Shown: positions 33,302 through 41,213 of the stretch, piece by piece | How the letters are laid out: each line of letters begins with the position of its first letter | How positions within the stretch are numbered: position 1 is the stretch's first letter | Source of the DNA: Oscillospiraceae bacterium | Lineage (GTDB): Bacteria > Bacillota > Clostridia > Oscillospirales > Oscillospiraceae | Length of the DNA: 58,337 bases | Direction of reading: 5' to 3' | Assembly (NCBI GenBank): GCA_017540645.1 | Contig: JAFYAQ010000010.1 | Span: forward strand, 89,785-148,121 | Translations under genes and position numbers: made by a program | The notes under the pieces: generated by a model | Seen by the model: only the letters and a program-made list of their open reading frames with translations | Told to the model about the DNA's origin: nothing | The model's database searches: none

Positions 33302-34137
33302 AGCTTGGCGTCAGCGGCACGCCGGCGGGTCCGGATGTGCTGCTTCTGTCCGGGGAGCGCCTGTCGCCGGAGGAGCTGTGCGCCGCGATGCCGGGGCTGG
33401 CGGGAAAATACCGTCTGCTGACGGCCCGGAGCGGATCGCCGGAGGAGCTGTATGAGGCCCTCCGCTCCGACGGGACCATCCGGCTCTGGGGCGCCTACGG
33501 GCTGGAGGAGGGCGCCGGCTCTCTGCTGGCATTTCTTGGTTCCGGGCGCATGGAGGTCCGCACCGCCGTGACCGAGGGGCCCTTTGATCTTCCCCCCGCC
33601 TCCCTCCGGGACTTTGGGGGAGAGCTCATCTGCTGGAAGGGCGGCAAAGACAAAAAGGCCGGGAAGGCTGTCGAGGCGCTGCGGGAGGATCGCCCCTCCC
33701 TCCGCACCCTGACCCTGGACAAGCTGAAGGCGGGTGAGACCTATTTCAGCCGGCGCCCGGACCGGATGGAGCAGCGGCTGATCGCCACCTTCGGGGAAGC
33801 CGCCGCGCTGCGGATGCGCCGGCCGCTCTTGCATCCGGCGGAGCGGGTCTGGCCCCGGATCACAGCCCGGGCCGAGGGAGAACGGCGCTTCTTCCCGGAG
33901 GGGGAGTCCCTGTCTTTGGATGAAAGCAGCCGAACCGTGCTCCTGCAGGGCCGGAGCGAACGCTTTCTCTTCTGGGACCATATGAGCGTGCTGGAGCGCG
34001 CCGGGGACGGAGCCTGTGTGCTCAGCGAGGAGCTGCTGTTCGCTCCGGCGCGGCAGAGGGCCCTGAGCACGGCCCTTGCGCGGCTGTATCTGACGGGCAG
34101 CGGAACGCTGCTTGCCGCCCTGGCGGCCCGGGACTGA
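33298..34137 (+). CDS. Unknown protein coupled to the phosphopantetheinyl transferase
   Basis: A 279-residue soluble protein, rich in Arg, Glu, Leu and Gly, with no signal peptide or membrane helix and no motif I can assign. The start is fixed by the ATGA overlap with the transferase gene. Tight coupling suggests that its product works with the transferase, for example by presenting a carrier protein or delivering CoA, but this is speculation. A terminator follows at 34175. Confidence 0.7.
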   Translation: MKLGVSGTPAGPDVLLLSGERLSPEELCAAMPGLAGKYRLLTARSGSPEELYEALRSDGTIRLWGAYGLEEGAGSLLAFLGSGRMEVRTAVTEGPFDLPPASLRDFGGELICWKGGKDKKAGKAVEALREDRPSLRTLTLDKLKAGETYFSRRPDRMEQRLIATFGEAAALRMRRPLLHPAERVWPRITARAEGERRFFPEGESLSLDESSRTVLLQGRSERFLFWDHMSVLERAGDGACVLSEELLFAPARQRALSTALARLYLTGSGTLLAALAARD

Positions 34138-34174
34138 CGCCGGCGGAAGGGCAAGGCGAAAAACACAGTATCAT

Positions 34175-34219
34175 GAAGCGGGAAGCCTTGAAAAATGTGG
34201 ATTTTTCCGCTTCTTTTTT
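34175..34219 (+). terminator. Terminator after the transferase unit
   Basis: GAAGCGG arms (34175-34181 with 34207-34213) enclose an inner AAAAAT-gtgg-ATTTTT stem, and TTTTTT follows. Confidence 0.7.
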
Positions 34220-34229
34220 CATTTTTGGC

Positions 34230-34258
34230 TTGAATGATGAAAAATAGAGCGATATAAT
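34230..34258 (+). promoter_or_regulatory. Promoter of the tetR-sfsA unit
   Basis: -35 TTGAAT (34230-34235), 17-bp spacer, perfect -10 TATAAT (34253-34258). Confidence 0.75.
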
Positions 34259-34261
34259 GAA

Positions 34262-34296
34262 TTGTGTAGATTATAATACACAAAACCTGATCAGGT
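34262..34296. promoter_or_regulatory. Candidate TetR operators
   Basis: TTGTGTA-N8-TACACAA (34262-34283) is a perfect inverted repeat on the predicted transcript start. It is followed at once by ACCTGATCAGGT (34285-34296), a second perfect palindrome. The placement fits autorepression by the TetR protein encoded next. Confidence 0.6.
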
Positions 34297-34320
34297 TCGG
34301 ATAGACAGGAGGGTTGCTCT

Positions 34321-34896
34321 ATGGCTCACGTGACCGAAGACAGGCGGGTAAGGAAAACAAAAAAGCAGCTTCGCAGTGCGCTCACCTCCCTGCTGCTGGA
34401 AAAGGAGATCGGCCGCATCACGGTGCGGGACGTGGCCGATCTGGCGGACGTAAACCGCGGCACCTTCTATGCCCACTACAGCGATGTTTACGATCTTCTG
34501 CACCACCTGGAAAACGACTTTATGACCCGGCTGGATGAGGTGGGCATACGCTACAACGCCAGAGACACCGACGGGAAGGGCTTTTCCTACCTGGTGGAGC
34601 TGTTCACCCTGGCGGGGGAATACTCCGACATCTTTTACACCCTGTACTGCCGCAGCGGCGATCCGGACTTCATGGATCGTGTCTTCAATAAGCTGAAATA
34701 CCAGTATCTCTATGAGTTCCTCTCTCTCCGGAGCGGCGGGGAGTCGGAAAAGCTGGACTATTGCGCCTCCTTCATCGTGGCCGGCATGTGCACGCTGGTC
34801 AAGGTCTGGATCGAAAACGGCATGCGGGAGACGCCGGAGGATATGGCCCATCTGGGCGGGGGATTTGTCCTGCACGGGGTCAGTATGCTCCAGTAA
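34321..34896 (+). CDS. TetR/AcrR-family regulator
   Basis: A 191-residue regulator with the TetR helix-turn-helix (ITVRDVADLADVNRGTFYAHYSDVYDLL, written here in parts: ITVRDVADLADV then NRGTFYAHY, about residues 37-58) and a helical ligand domain of the TetR_C_33/DhaS-like kind. CAGGAGGG precedes ATG 34321. It is translationally linked to sfsA by a TAATG overlap. It has a perfect palindrome at its own start site, so it is likely self-regulated. The ligand is unknown. Confidence 0.9.
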   Translation: MAHVTEDRRVRKTKKQLRSALTSLLLEKEIGRITVRDVADLADVNRGTFYAHYSDVYDLLHHLENDFMTRLDEVGIRYNARDTDGKGFSYLVELFTLAGEYSDIFYTLYCRSGDPDFMDRVFNKLKYQYLYEFLSLRSGGESEKLDYCASFIVAGMCTLVKVWIENGMRETPEDMAHLGGGFVLHGVSMLQ

Positions 34897-35570
34897 TGCG
34901 CTATCAAGAGGTTGAGGACGCCGTATTTTTGCGGCGTCCCAATCGTTTTATTGCCACGGTCCTGCTCCGCGGGCAGGAGGAGACCGTCCATGTGAAAAAC
35001 ACCGGGCGCTGTCGGGAGCTGCTCCTCCCCGGCGCCCGGGTGATCCTGAGCCGGGGCAAAAACCCGGCGCGGAAGACCCGCTGGGACCTGGTATCCGTCT
35101 GGAAGGGGGATACCCTGATCAATATGGACTCCCAGGCCCCCAACGCCGCCGCGGCAGAGCTGCTGCCCCGGCTCTATCCGGGAGCCGCCGTCACGCCGGA
35201 ATATACCTGGGGCCGCTCCCGCTTTGACTTCTTTTTGCAGGACGGGGAGCGGCGGCTTTTGCTGGAGGTCAAGGGCGTGACCCTGGAGGAGGACGGGCTG
35301 GCCCTGTTCCCGGACGCCCCCACCCAGCGGGGAACAAAGCATCTGACCGAGCTGGCCGCCGCAAAAAAGCAGGGCTATGAGAGCGCCGTTCTCTTTCTCG
35401 TGCAGATGAAGGGCTGCCGCGCCTTCCGTCCCAACGACGCCACGGATCCTGCCTTCGGCCGGGCCCTGCGGGAGGCGAAATACGCGGGCGTGGAGCTTCT
35501 TTGCTACGACTGCCGCATCACCCGGGACGCCATGACGGCGGACGCGCCGCTGCCCATTTTGCTGCCCTGA
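34896..35570 (+). CDS. sfsA: SfsA family protein (DNA/RNA nuclease SfsA)
   Basis: A 224-residue SfsA protein with an N-terminal OB-like segment (FIATVLLRG, VHVKNTGR) and a C-terminal restriction-endonuclease-like core (SRFDFFLQ, LLEVKGVTL, FPDAPTQRGTKH). First described as a sugar fermentation stimulation protein, it is now thought to be a PD-(D/E)XK-type nuclease. ATG 34896 shares one base with the tetR stop. Length and motifs are complete. Confidence 0.93.
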   Translation: MRYQEVEDAVFLRRPNRFIATVLLRGQEETVHVKNTGRCRELLLPGARVILSRGKNPARKTRWDLVSVWKGDTLINMDSQAPNAAAAELLPRLYPGAAVTPEYTWGRSRFDFFLQDGERRLLLEVKGVTLEEDGLALFPDAPTQRGTKHLTELAAAKKQGYESAVLFLVQMKGCRAFRPNDATDPAFGRALREAKYAGVELLCYDCRITRDAMTADAPLPILLP

Positions 35571-35593
35571 TGAAGAAGTATGGGTAAGCTGTG

Positions 35594-35636
35594 AAGAGGA
35601 TGAAGAGAGCGTGAACCTCTCTTCATCCTCTTTTTT
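35594..35636 (+). terminator. Terminator after sfsA
   Basis: A perfect 16-bp stem (35594-35609 with 35617-35632), a 7-nt loop and a T run that continues the right arm. Confidence 0.88.
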
Positions 35637-35704
35637 CATATTCCGAATAAATGGGCAAGGTCAAGCTCTCGCACGCGGACGCGGATCCGACAAACGGGAA
35701 TCTG

Positions 35705-35926
35705 TCAGACAAAGATAATAAGCGCAACGCCTGCAATCAACATAGCGATACCAACGACAAACTCTACCATTCCCACTCTCTTAGCATATTCTTCATTCTT
35801 ACGACCAGCCTTAAAGTCTGCCTCAAAACTGTTGATTAGATTATATTTCTTCCTGAAATAAATGAAGTATCCAAACAGAAGGAACGCCAGCCCCAACATA
35901 ACGGCTAATACCTTTAGAACCACCAT
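35705..35926 (-). CDS. DUF3784-type small membrane protein
   Basis: 73 residues with two membrane helices (about 3-23 and 52-72) joined by a charged loop (FRKKYNLINSFEADFKAGRKN) split here as FRKKYNLIN and FEADFKAGRKN. This hairpin layout and loop are typical of DUF3784. GGAGGTG precedes the ATG. It is isolated and AT-richer than its surroundings. Function unknown. Confidence 0.8.
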   Translation of the reverse strand: MVVLKVLAVMLGLAFLLFGYFIYFRKKYNLINSFEADFKAGRKNEEYAKRVGMVEFVVGIAMLIAGVALIIFV

Positions 35927-36089
35927 ATAAACACCTCCACAAACTGCGATTTTTCGGGATGATCATAACACAGAAAGGCATCTCCATCAACGCCTGACTC
36001 CGCTGCTTCCCTCCCGGGAAACAATCCATATCCGTATGAAAAACGCCCTCCCGCCGGGTTTCCGGCCGGGTTTTCTTCGGTCGCTTTCG

Positions 36090-36118
36090 TTGACATCCCC
36101 GGGAGAAAGGAATATAAT
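36090..36118 (+). promoter_or_regulatory. Perfect-consensus promoter of marR-gltS
   Basis: -35 TTGACA (36090-36095), 17-bp spacer, -10 TATAAT (36113-36118): a full consensus match. A promoter this strong normally needs a repressor, which fits the MarR gene that follows. The upstream gap 35927-36089 shows nothing else. Confidence 0.85.
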
Positions 36119-36152
36119 TACATCACATTTTGGATGAAACCAGGGATTTATC

Positions 36153-36575
36153 ATGCTGACACAGGATATCTATGAGCTTTATCAAAAATTCCGTCTCACC
36201 CACTACCGGACGCTGTTCGGGCGGATCCGGGAAAAGGACGGCTCCCTCTCCGCCACGGAGGCCTTCGCCGTAGACGTGATCCATCTGCTGGGCAGCCCCA
36301 CGGTGACCCAGCTGGCCGAGACGCTGGGCATCTCCCAGCCCAACGCCACCTACAAGGTCAACAATCTTGTCCAGAAGGGCTACGTGGTCAAGTCCTCCTC
36401 CGAGGATGACCGGCGGGAGTGCCGTCTTCTGCTGGGGCCCAAGTTTTATCAGTACTTCGGCCAGTCCAGCCAATTCATCGACCAGGCGGCGGAAAAGCTC
36501 CAGCGGGAGTTCAGTTCCCAGGAGCTGGAGACCTTTGCCCGGGTGCTGCGCGCCCTGACCCGGGATATGACATGA
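36153..36575 (+). CDS. MarR-family transcriptional regulator
   Basis: A 140-residue winged-helix protein with the recognition region TVTQLAETLGISQPNATYKVNNLVQKG (about 50-76, quoted in parts) and the wing D-D-R-R-E. It probably controls its own promoter and the transporter 25 bp downstream. Only a weak CAGGGA site precedes ATG 36153. The ligand could be the transported solute (inference). Confidence 0.88.
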   Translation: MLTQDIYELYQKFRLTHYRTLFGRIREKDGSLSATEAFAVDVIHLLGSPTVTQLAETLGISQPNATYKVNNLVQKGYVVKSSSEDDRRECRLLLGPKFYQYFGQSSQFIDQAAEKLQREFSSQELETFARVLRALTRDMT

Positions 36576-36600
36576 CCGCATCGCCAAGGAGGGATATTTT

Positions 36601-38019
36601 TTGACTACCGGAATCAATCTTTGGGACAGTGGAGTCTGGAGCTTCGTTGTGACTCTCTCGCTGCTGTTTACCGCCATGATCGTGGCAAATACGCTGCAAA
36701 ATCTCTTTCCCGCCCTCCGAAAGGCCCTGATCCCCGGCTCGGTGCTGGGGGGCTTTTTGCTGCTGGGCCTGAACGGACTGTGCAAGGAGCTGTTTGCCTT
36801 TTCCCTTTACTCTACGGAAACCCTGGAAATTCTGACCTACCACGGCCTGGGTCTGGGCTTTGCCGCGCTGGCTCTGCGCCGGCATGAAAAACAAAAGGAC
36901 GGCCGCACCAAGTCCGCCGCTTTTGACGCAGGCGTCACGGTGGTGAACGGCTACCTTCTCCAGGCTGTGCTGGGACTGCTGGTGACCCTGAGCCTCTATA
37001 ATGCCATGGGCAGCTTCTTTGCCTCCGGGCTGCTGCTTCCCATGGGCTATGGCCAGGGCCCCGGCCAGGCCTACAGCTGGGGCCACAATTATGAGGTCAC
37101 CTGGGGTTTTCAGGACGGTACCAGCTTTGGTCTGGCAGTGGCGGCCATGGGCTTTGTCTCGGCCAGCATCGGCGGCGTGATCTACCTGAACTGGCTGCGA
37201 AAAAAGGGCATCTTCCATGGGACGCTGGGCGCCGACGTGAAGGAGGATCTGACTCTCTCCACCTTCACCGGCCATAACGAGGTCCCCCTCTCCGAGTCTC
37301 TGGATAAATTTACCATTCAGCTGGCGCTGGTGTTCCTCTCCTACGCTCTGGCCTATCTTTTCATGGCGGGCGTCAACACCCTCCTGGACCCCGCCGGCAC
37401 CGGGGCCAAGGGACTGGCCGGGACCATCCAGGGGATGATCTGGGGCTTCCAGTTCCTGTTCGGCAGTGTGTTCGCCATGCTGGTGAAGGCTGTGATGGGG
37501 GTGTTGAAGAAAAAGGGGATCATGACCCGGGAGTACACCAACAACTTCCTCCAGAACCGGATCGCGGGCTTCATGTTCGATCTGATGGTGGTGGCTTCCA
37601 TCGCCGCCATCGACCTGCGGGCTTTTCGGGAGGCGGAATTCGTGCTGCCCCTGACGATGATCTGCCTTCTGGGTGCCGTGGGTACCTTCCTGTATCTGAA
37701 ATACATCTGCAAGCGGGTGTTCCCCTGGTACGAGCATGAGGCTTTTCTCTCCCTCTACGGGATGCAGACCGGCACCGCCTCCACCGGTGTGATCCTTCTC
37801 CGGGAGCTGGACCCCCGGTTTGAGACCCAGGCCTCGGACAACCTGGTCTATCACATGCCCTGGGCCATCCTCTTCGGCGCGCCCATGTTCCTGATGGTGG
37901 GCATCGCCCCCCAGGACCCCGGCAGGGCCTGGGTGGTACTGCTCCTCTGCGCGGGGCTGTTCGTGGTGTTCAACATCATATTGCTGAGAAAATCGCTCTT
38001 CCGTAAGGACAAGAGCTGA
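36601..38019 (+). CDS. gltS: Sodium/glutamate symporter, GltS (ESS) family
   Basis: A 472-residue polytopic membrane protein. It has the two GltS repeat motifs: G-P-G-Q-A-Y-S-W-G in the first half and the G-M-Q-T-G-T-A-S-T-G segment in the second. It would import glutamate or a related acid with sodium. The start is TTG 36601, with AAGGAGGG 7 bp upstream; the family N-terminus fits. It is co-transcribed with the MarR gene and ended by a terminator at 38136. Confidence 0.88.
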   Translation: MTTGINLWDSGVWSFVVTLSLLFTAMIVANTLQNLFPALRKALIPGSVLGGFLLLGLNGLCKELFAFSLYSTETLEILTYHGLGLGFAALALRRHEKQKDGRTKSAAFDAGVTVVNGYLLQAVLGLLVTLSLYNAMGSFFASGLLLPMGYGQGPGQAYSWGHNYEVTWGFQDGTSFGLAVAAMGFVSASIGGVIYLNWLRKKGIFHGTLGADVKEDLTLSTFTGHNEVPLSESLDKFTIQLALVFLSYALAYLFMAGVNTLLDPAGTGAKGLAGTIQGMIWGFQFLFGSVFAMLVKAVMGVLKKKGIMTREYTNNFLQNRIAGFMFDLMVVASIAAIDLRAFREAEFVLPLTMICLLGAVGTFLYLKYICKRVFPWYEHEAFLSLYGMQTGTASTGVILLRELDPRFETQASDNLVYHMPWAILFGAPMFLMVGIAPQDPGRAWVVLLLCAGLFVVFNIILLRKSLFRKDKS

Positions 38020-38135
38020 GCCCTTCCCCGAAGGAAACGACAACAAAAATGCCCGGCTGCCTTATGACGGGTGCTCATAAGAAAGGTTTGTATCAAAAGC
38101 GCTTTGGGCATCTGTCTGAACAGGTTGGCTAACTG

Positions 38136-38180
38136 ATAATAACGGATTTCTGTACTATGCAGGAATCCGTTATTATTTTA
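38136..38180 (+). terminator. Terminator after gltS
   Basis: ATAATAACGGATT (38136-38148) pairs with 38164-38176, the stem continues inward as TCTG/CAGG, and TTTTA follows. The rest of 38020-38308 holds no gene; weaker inverted repeats at about 38190-38280 may end the converging chromate-transporter transcript. Confidence 0.8.
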
Positions 38181-38308
38181 TACGGGTGATAATGAAAAAG
38201 CCCTTCCCCTGCAGCGCATGTGCACCTATGCCGCAGGAAAAGGGCATGAAAAAAGCCAGGGGCTGATTGCGTGTCAACCTCTGGCTATGTAAGGGTCAGT
38301 ATTCAGTT

Positions 38309-38869
38309 TTATAATCCATAGGCGGCGATTCCGGCAGCTGCGGAAATGCATATCAGCAGAATCGGTGATATACCGCCCTTTTTTATCTTCCGTGAACCGA
38401 AGTATAAAGCTCCAAGCACCAGCGTCAGGATCAGAGGACGGACCATCAAAACGCTGTCCTGAATCACAATGCCGTTTCTGATGATCATATAAACACCGGT
38501 GGCAAGAATGATCCCGATCATGCACGGCTTCAGCCCGCGGAGGACTGCCTGAACATAGGGATTTTTCAGCACTGCCTTCAGGAGCGCAGTCACCAGAAGA
38601 ATGATGATGAAGGACGGAAGCACAACAGCAAGCGTTGCGACCAAAGACCCAAGAACTCCAGCCTGTGAGCTTCCAACATAGGTGGCAAGATTAACCATGA
38701 TCGGTCCCGGTGTGCTTTCACTGACACCGATCATATAGGTCAGCATTTCATCGTCCAGCCAGCCGTAGGAAAGAACGACATCACGAATCAGCGGTATCGC
38801 ACCGTACGCGCCGCCGAAAGCGAAACAGCCGACCTTGAGGAAACCGATGAATAATTCCAAAAGGATCAT
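38309..38869 (-). CDS. Chromate transporter (CHR family), second half-size subunit
   Basis: A 186-residue, six-helix CHR-family protein with the FGGAYGAIPLI segment near the N-terminus and the E-S-T-P-G-P motif (about 51-56). Half-size CHR proteins come in pairs that together equal the full-length ChrA. It overlaps the partner gene by 4 bp (ATGA). Chromate efflux is the family name function; the physiological anion may differ. Sequence is AT-richer than the surrounding genes. Confidence 0.9.
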   Translation of the reverse strand: MILLELFIGFLKVGCFAFGGAYGAIPLIRDVVLSYGWLDDEMLTYMIGVSESTPGPIMVNLATYVGSSQAGVLGSLVATLAVVLPSFIIILLVTALLKAVLKNPYVQAVLRGLKPCMIGIILATGVYMIIRNGIVIQDSVLMVRPLILTLVLGALYFGSRKIKKGGISPILLICISAAAGIAAYGL

Positions 38870-39441
38870 TTCCCGGCACCTCCCCTCGCAGCAGGCTTAC
38901 TGACCATGAAGATGATTAGACTTATCAGCCCTGCGGCAAGCATCAGAACGATAGAGGAGATCCTGACAGAGAAGATGTTGATCAGCAGCATGGCTGCAAA
39001 CGCACAGAGCATAAACGCCTTCGGCAAAGGTTTTTTCTGCATCGTCTGCAGCATCTTTATGGCAGCGTCCAGAATCAGAATGCCTACCGCGATCTTGATG
39101 CCCTGGAAAGCATGCGCGATCCAGGTGATCTCAAGAAAATGATCCAAAAACTTCGATATCGCAAAGATGATGCAGAAAGAGGGAAGGATCATTCCGATCG
39201 TTGCAATCAGTGCTCCAACAATGCCTTTCTGCTTGTACCCAACGTAGGTTGCGCAGTTGATGGCAATCGGTCCGGGTGTTGACTCTGCAACGACAATAGT
39301 GTTCATCATTTCATCATGTGTGATCCATTGTTTCTTTTCGACGCAGGTGTTCTCAATCAGCGCGATCATGGCGTAACCGCCGCCGAATGTGAACAGACCG
39401 ATCTTTGCAAACGTAAGGAAGAGATCAAGAAAAAGGTTCAT
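38866..39441 (-). CDS. Chromate transporter (CHR family), first half-size subunit
   Basis: A 191-residue partner with FTFGGGYAMIALIE and a second copy of E-S-T-P-G-P (about 53-58). The motif duplication in the two genes mirrors the two halves of full-length ChrA, and an antiparallel heterodimer is expected. It is coupled by ATGA overlaps to both the ArsR gene upstream and the other subunit downstream. Confidence 0.9.
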   Translation of the reverse strand: MNLFLDLFLTFAKIGLFTFGGGYAMIALIENTCVEKKQWITHDEMMNTIVVAESTPGPIAINCATYVGYKQKGIVGALIATIGMILPSFCIIFAISKFLDHFLEITWIAHAFQGIKIAVGILILDAAIKMLQTMQKKPLPKAFMLCAFAAMLLINIFSVRISSIVLMLAAGLISLIIFMVSKPAARGGAGK

Positions 39442-39764
39442 TTCTCTCCCCTCTCCCGGAATTCACACTGGCAGGTCCGGGGATCCCGGCAGAGATCAAT
39501 CGACTGCTGTTTCATCTCAAAAAAAGCTGCGCATAGTCCATCCAATGCTTCCTGTTTCGGAAGGTAGTGGATGTGGTACCCAAACCGCTCCCCATAAACA
39601 AGCCCGGCCTCCTTCAGTACTTTCATGTGCTGGGAGATTGCTGATTCCGTAATTCCGAGCTTTTTTGACAGAGAACGGACGCAGTGTTTTCTAATCAGGA
39701 GCTGTTGAAAAATGGAAAGCCTTGTAGGTTCCCCCAAGGCTTTCAACATGACAGATATGTCCAT
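39438..39764 (-). CDS. ArsR-family repressor
   Basis: A 108-residue winged-helix regulator (recognition stretch LGITESAISQHMKVLKEAG at about 37-55). A C-terminal cysteine pair in DLCRDPRTCQCEF (about 90-101) could sense a metal, an oxyanion or oxidation. AGAGGTGG precedes the ATG. It is first in a three-gene operon with the chromate transporter subunits, and its promoter lies between two identical operators. Likely self-repressing, with release by the transported toxicant (inference). Confidence 0.9.
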   Translation of the reverse strand: MDISVMLKALGEPTRLSIFQQLLIRKHCVRSLSKKLGITESAISQHMKVLKEAGLVYGERFGYHIHYLPKQEALDGLCAAFFEMKQQSIDLCRDPRTCQCEFRERGEK

Positions 39765-39778
39765 AAGCCACCTCTTTG

Positions 39779-39831
39779 ATTAAGGGATGACTTAATTATA
39801 AAGCATTCCTTTGATTAAGTCAATGCTTAAT
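39779..39831 (-). promoter_or_regulatory. ArsR operon promoter with twin operators
   Basis: On the minus strand: -35 TTGACT (39818-39823), 17-bp spacer, -10 TATAAT (39795-39800). Two identical 6-6-6 inverted repeats, ATTAAG-N6-CTTAAT, lie at 39779-39796 and 39814-39831, overlapping the -10 end and the -35 respectively. Confidence 0.75.
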
Positions 39832-39848
39832 TAGTTATTCTCGATAGT

Positions 39849-40007
39849 TTATGATCTCATGAAAACGCCCACGCTCTCACTGGCCATTTGTAATATGCCT
39901 TCGATCACTCCGGTTCCGGCAGTGATCAGGACCAGAAAGACTTCCATCACAATCAGGATCGCCATGGAATTCCAGGTGTGCTGCACAATGGTGAAGATTG
40001 GGTTCAT
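39849..40007 (-). CDS. Possible 52-residue membrane peptide or gene remnant
   Basis: A short minus-strand frame upstream of the ArsR promoter, with a hydrophobic helix (about residues 14-38) flanked by polar ends. An AAAGGG lies directly before the ATG, closer than usual. Its translation looks more like a membrane protein than the overlapping plus-strand frame does. It could be a real small protein or the tail of a decayed transporter. The gap 39765-40128 otherwise holds only the operators and two hairpins. Confidence 0.3.
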   Translation of the reverse strand: MNPIFTIVQHTWNSMAILIVMEVFLVLITAGTGVIEGILQMASESVGVFMRS

Positions 40008-40031
40008 CCCTTTGAGTGAACTGATGGAACA

Positions 40032-40121
40032 GGAAATGGCATGACCCGAAGATCATGCCATTTCCAGAAAACTATAAAACTGTCTTACAAGCCCCGGCCT
40101 TGCGGCAGCCGGGCATTTTTT
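40032..40121. terminator. Two hairpins downstream of the hydroxyacid dehydrogenase
   Basis: GGAAATGGCATGA (40032-40044) pairs perfectly with 40053-40065 but lacks a T run. CCCGGC (40093-40098) pairs with 40108-40113 and is followed on the plus strand by ATTTTTT. Together they isolate the dehydrogenase gene from the region to the left. Confidence 0.5.
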
Positions 40122-40128
40122 ACTCTGT

Positions 40129-41088
40129 TCAGCGGCAGTAGCCGGTCTTCGGGTCCACCACATTTCTCAGCGGCTCTCCCCGGAGATAGCGGCGCAGGTT
40201 CTCCAGGCCGATTTCCATGATCCCGTCGTAGATGGAGGGATGGTGGAAGGAACCCGCCACATGGGGGGTGATCACCAGCCGCTCCTCCTGCCACAGGGGG
40301 CTGTCGGCGGGGAGGGGCTCCGTCTCGAACACGTCGAGGGCCGCAGCGGCAATCTCTCCATGCTGCAGCGCCGAGAGCAGCACCTCCTCGGAAACCGCGT
40401 CTCCCCGGCCCACATTGATGAATACGGCGCTGTTTTTCATCCGGTGAAACCGCTCCGCCGTATACATATACCGGGTCTCCTCCGTGCTGGGCAGCACGGA
40501 CATGATCACGTCCGCCTCCTCCAGCACCCGGTCCAGGTCCTCTGTCGGGACCAGCTCGTCCACCCCTTCGGGGCAGGGGCCGGGACGGCGTTTTACCCCG
40601 ATGACCCGGGCGCCCATGGCCTTCACCAGCCGGGCATAGCCCAGACCGATATCTCCCAGGCCCACCACCAGCACCGTGGACTCTCCCAGGGAGCGAATGG
40701 TCCCGTAGTCCACCCAGCTGTTTCGCATCTGGGCACTCCGGTACAGGTGGAGCTTTTTGATCAGCATCATGGTCATGGCGAAGGCGTGCTCTCCCACCGC
40801 CCGGCTGTAGGCGCCGGTGGCGTTGCACAGCTGCGTTTTCTCCCCCAGGATCCCCTTGGGCAGGTAAGCGTCCGCTCCCGCCGAAAACAGCTGCAGGACC
40901 TCCAGCTTCTCCGAGCCGGCAATGAAACGGGGCGGCACATTGCCCAGGATAAAGCTGGCCTCCCGGACCTGCTCCTGCGTGGCGGCCCCGGTGGTGGTAA
41001 AGATCAGCTCCGCCTCCCCGCCGACGGCCCGGCGAAAGGCGGCCTGCTCCTGCTCTCCGGTCTCCAGAGCGATGAGTATTTTTTTCAT
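40129..41088 (-). CDS. D-isomer-specific 2-hydroxyacid dehydrogenase
   Basis: A 319-residue NAD-dependent dehydrogenase. The Rossmann motif is VVGLGDIGLG (141-150), and the catalytic Arg228 (NVGRGD), Glu257 (DVFETEP) and His276 (TPHVAG) are all present. It would reduce a 2-oxoacid to the D-2-hydroxyacid or the reverse. ATG 41088 has GAGGAGC upstream. It stands alone between terminators. It is a different branch from the dehydrogenase at 50923. Confidence 0.92.
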   Translation of the reverse strand: MKKILIALETGEQEQAAFRRAVGGEAELIFTTTGAATQEQVREASFILGNVPPRFIAGSEKLEVLQLFSAGADAYLPKGILGEKTQLCNATGAYSRAVGEHAFAMTMMLIKKLHLYRSAQMRNSWVDYGTIRSLGESTVLVVGLGDIGLGYARLVKAMGARVIGVKRRPGPCPEGVDELVPTEDLDRVLEEADVIMSVLPSTEETRYMYTAERFHRMKNSAVFINVGRGDAVSEEVLLSALQHGEIAAAALDVFETEPLPADSPLWQEERLVITPHVAGSFHHPSIYDGIMEIGLENLRRYLRGEPLRNVVDPKTGYCR

Positions 41089-41163
41089 GGGGACAGCTCC
41101 TCTCCAAGTGTTTTCTCCTGCTTCATGTATACCATAGAAATCCCCGCCCGGCAAGGGGCGCGC

Positions 41164-41196
41164 AAAAAAAGGGACCCGTCCGATATGACGGATCCC
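41164..41196 (-). terminator. Terminator of the VTC/DUF4956 operon
   Basis: A 10-bp imperfect stem (41171-41180 with 41187-41196), followed on the minus strand by seven T. Confidence 0.8.
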
Positions 41197-41213
41197 ATGA
41201 CTTATTTTTTGCT

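Noticed and set aside
39859..40044. 61-codon plus-strand frame upstream of the ArsR promoter
   Set aside because: No ribosome binding site and the opposite strand gives a cleaner membrane-protein-like translation; neither is secure.
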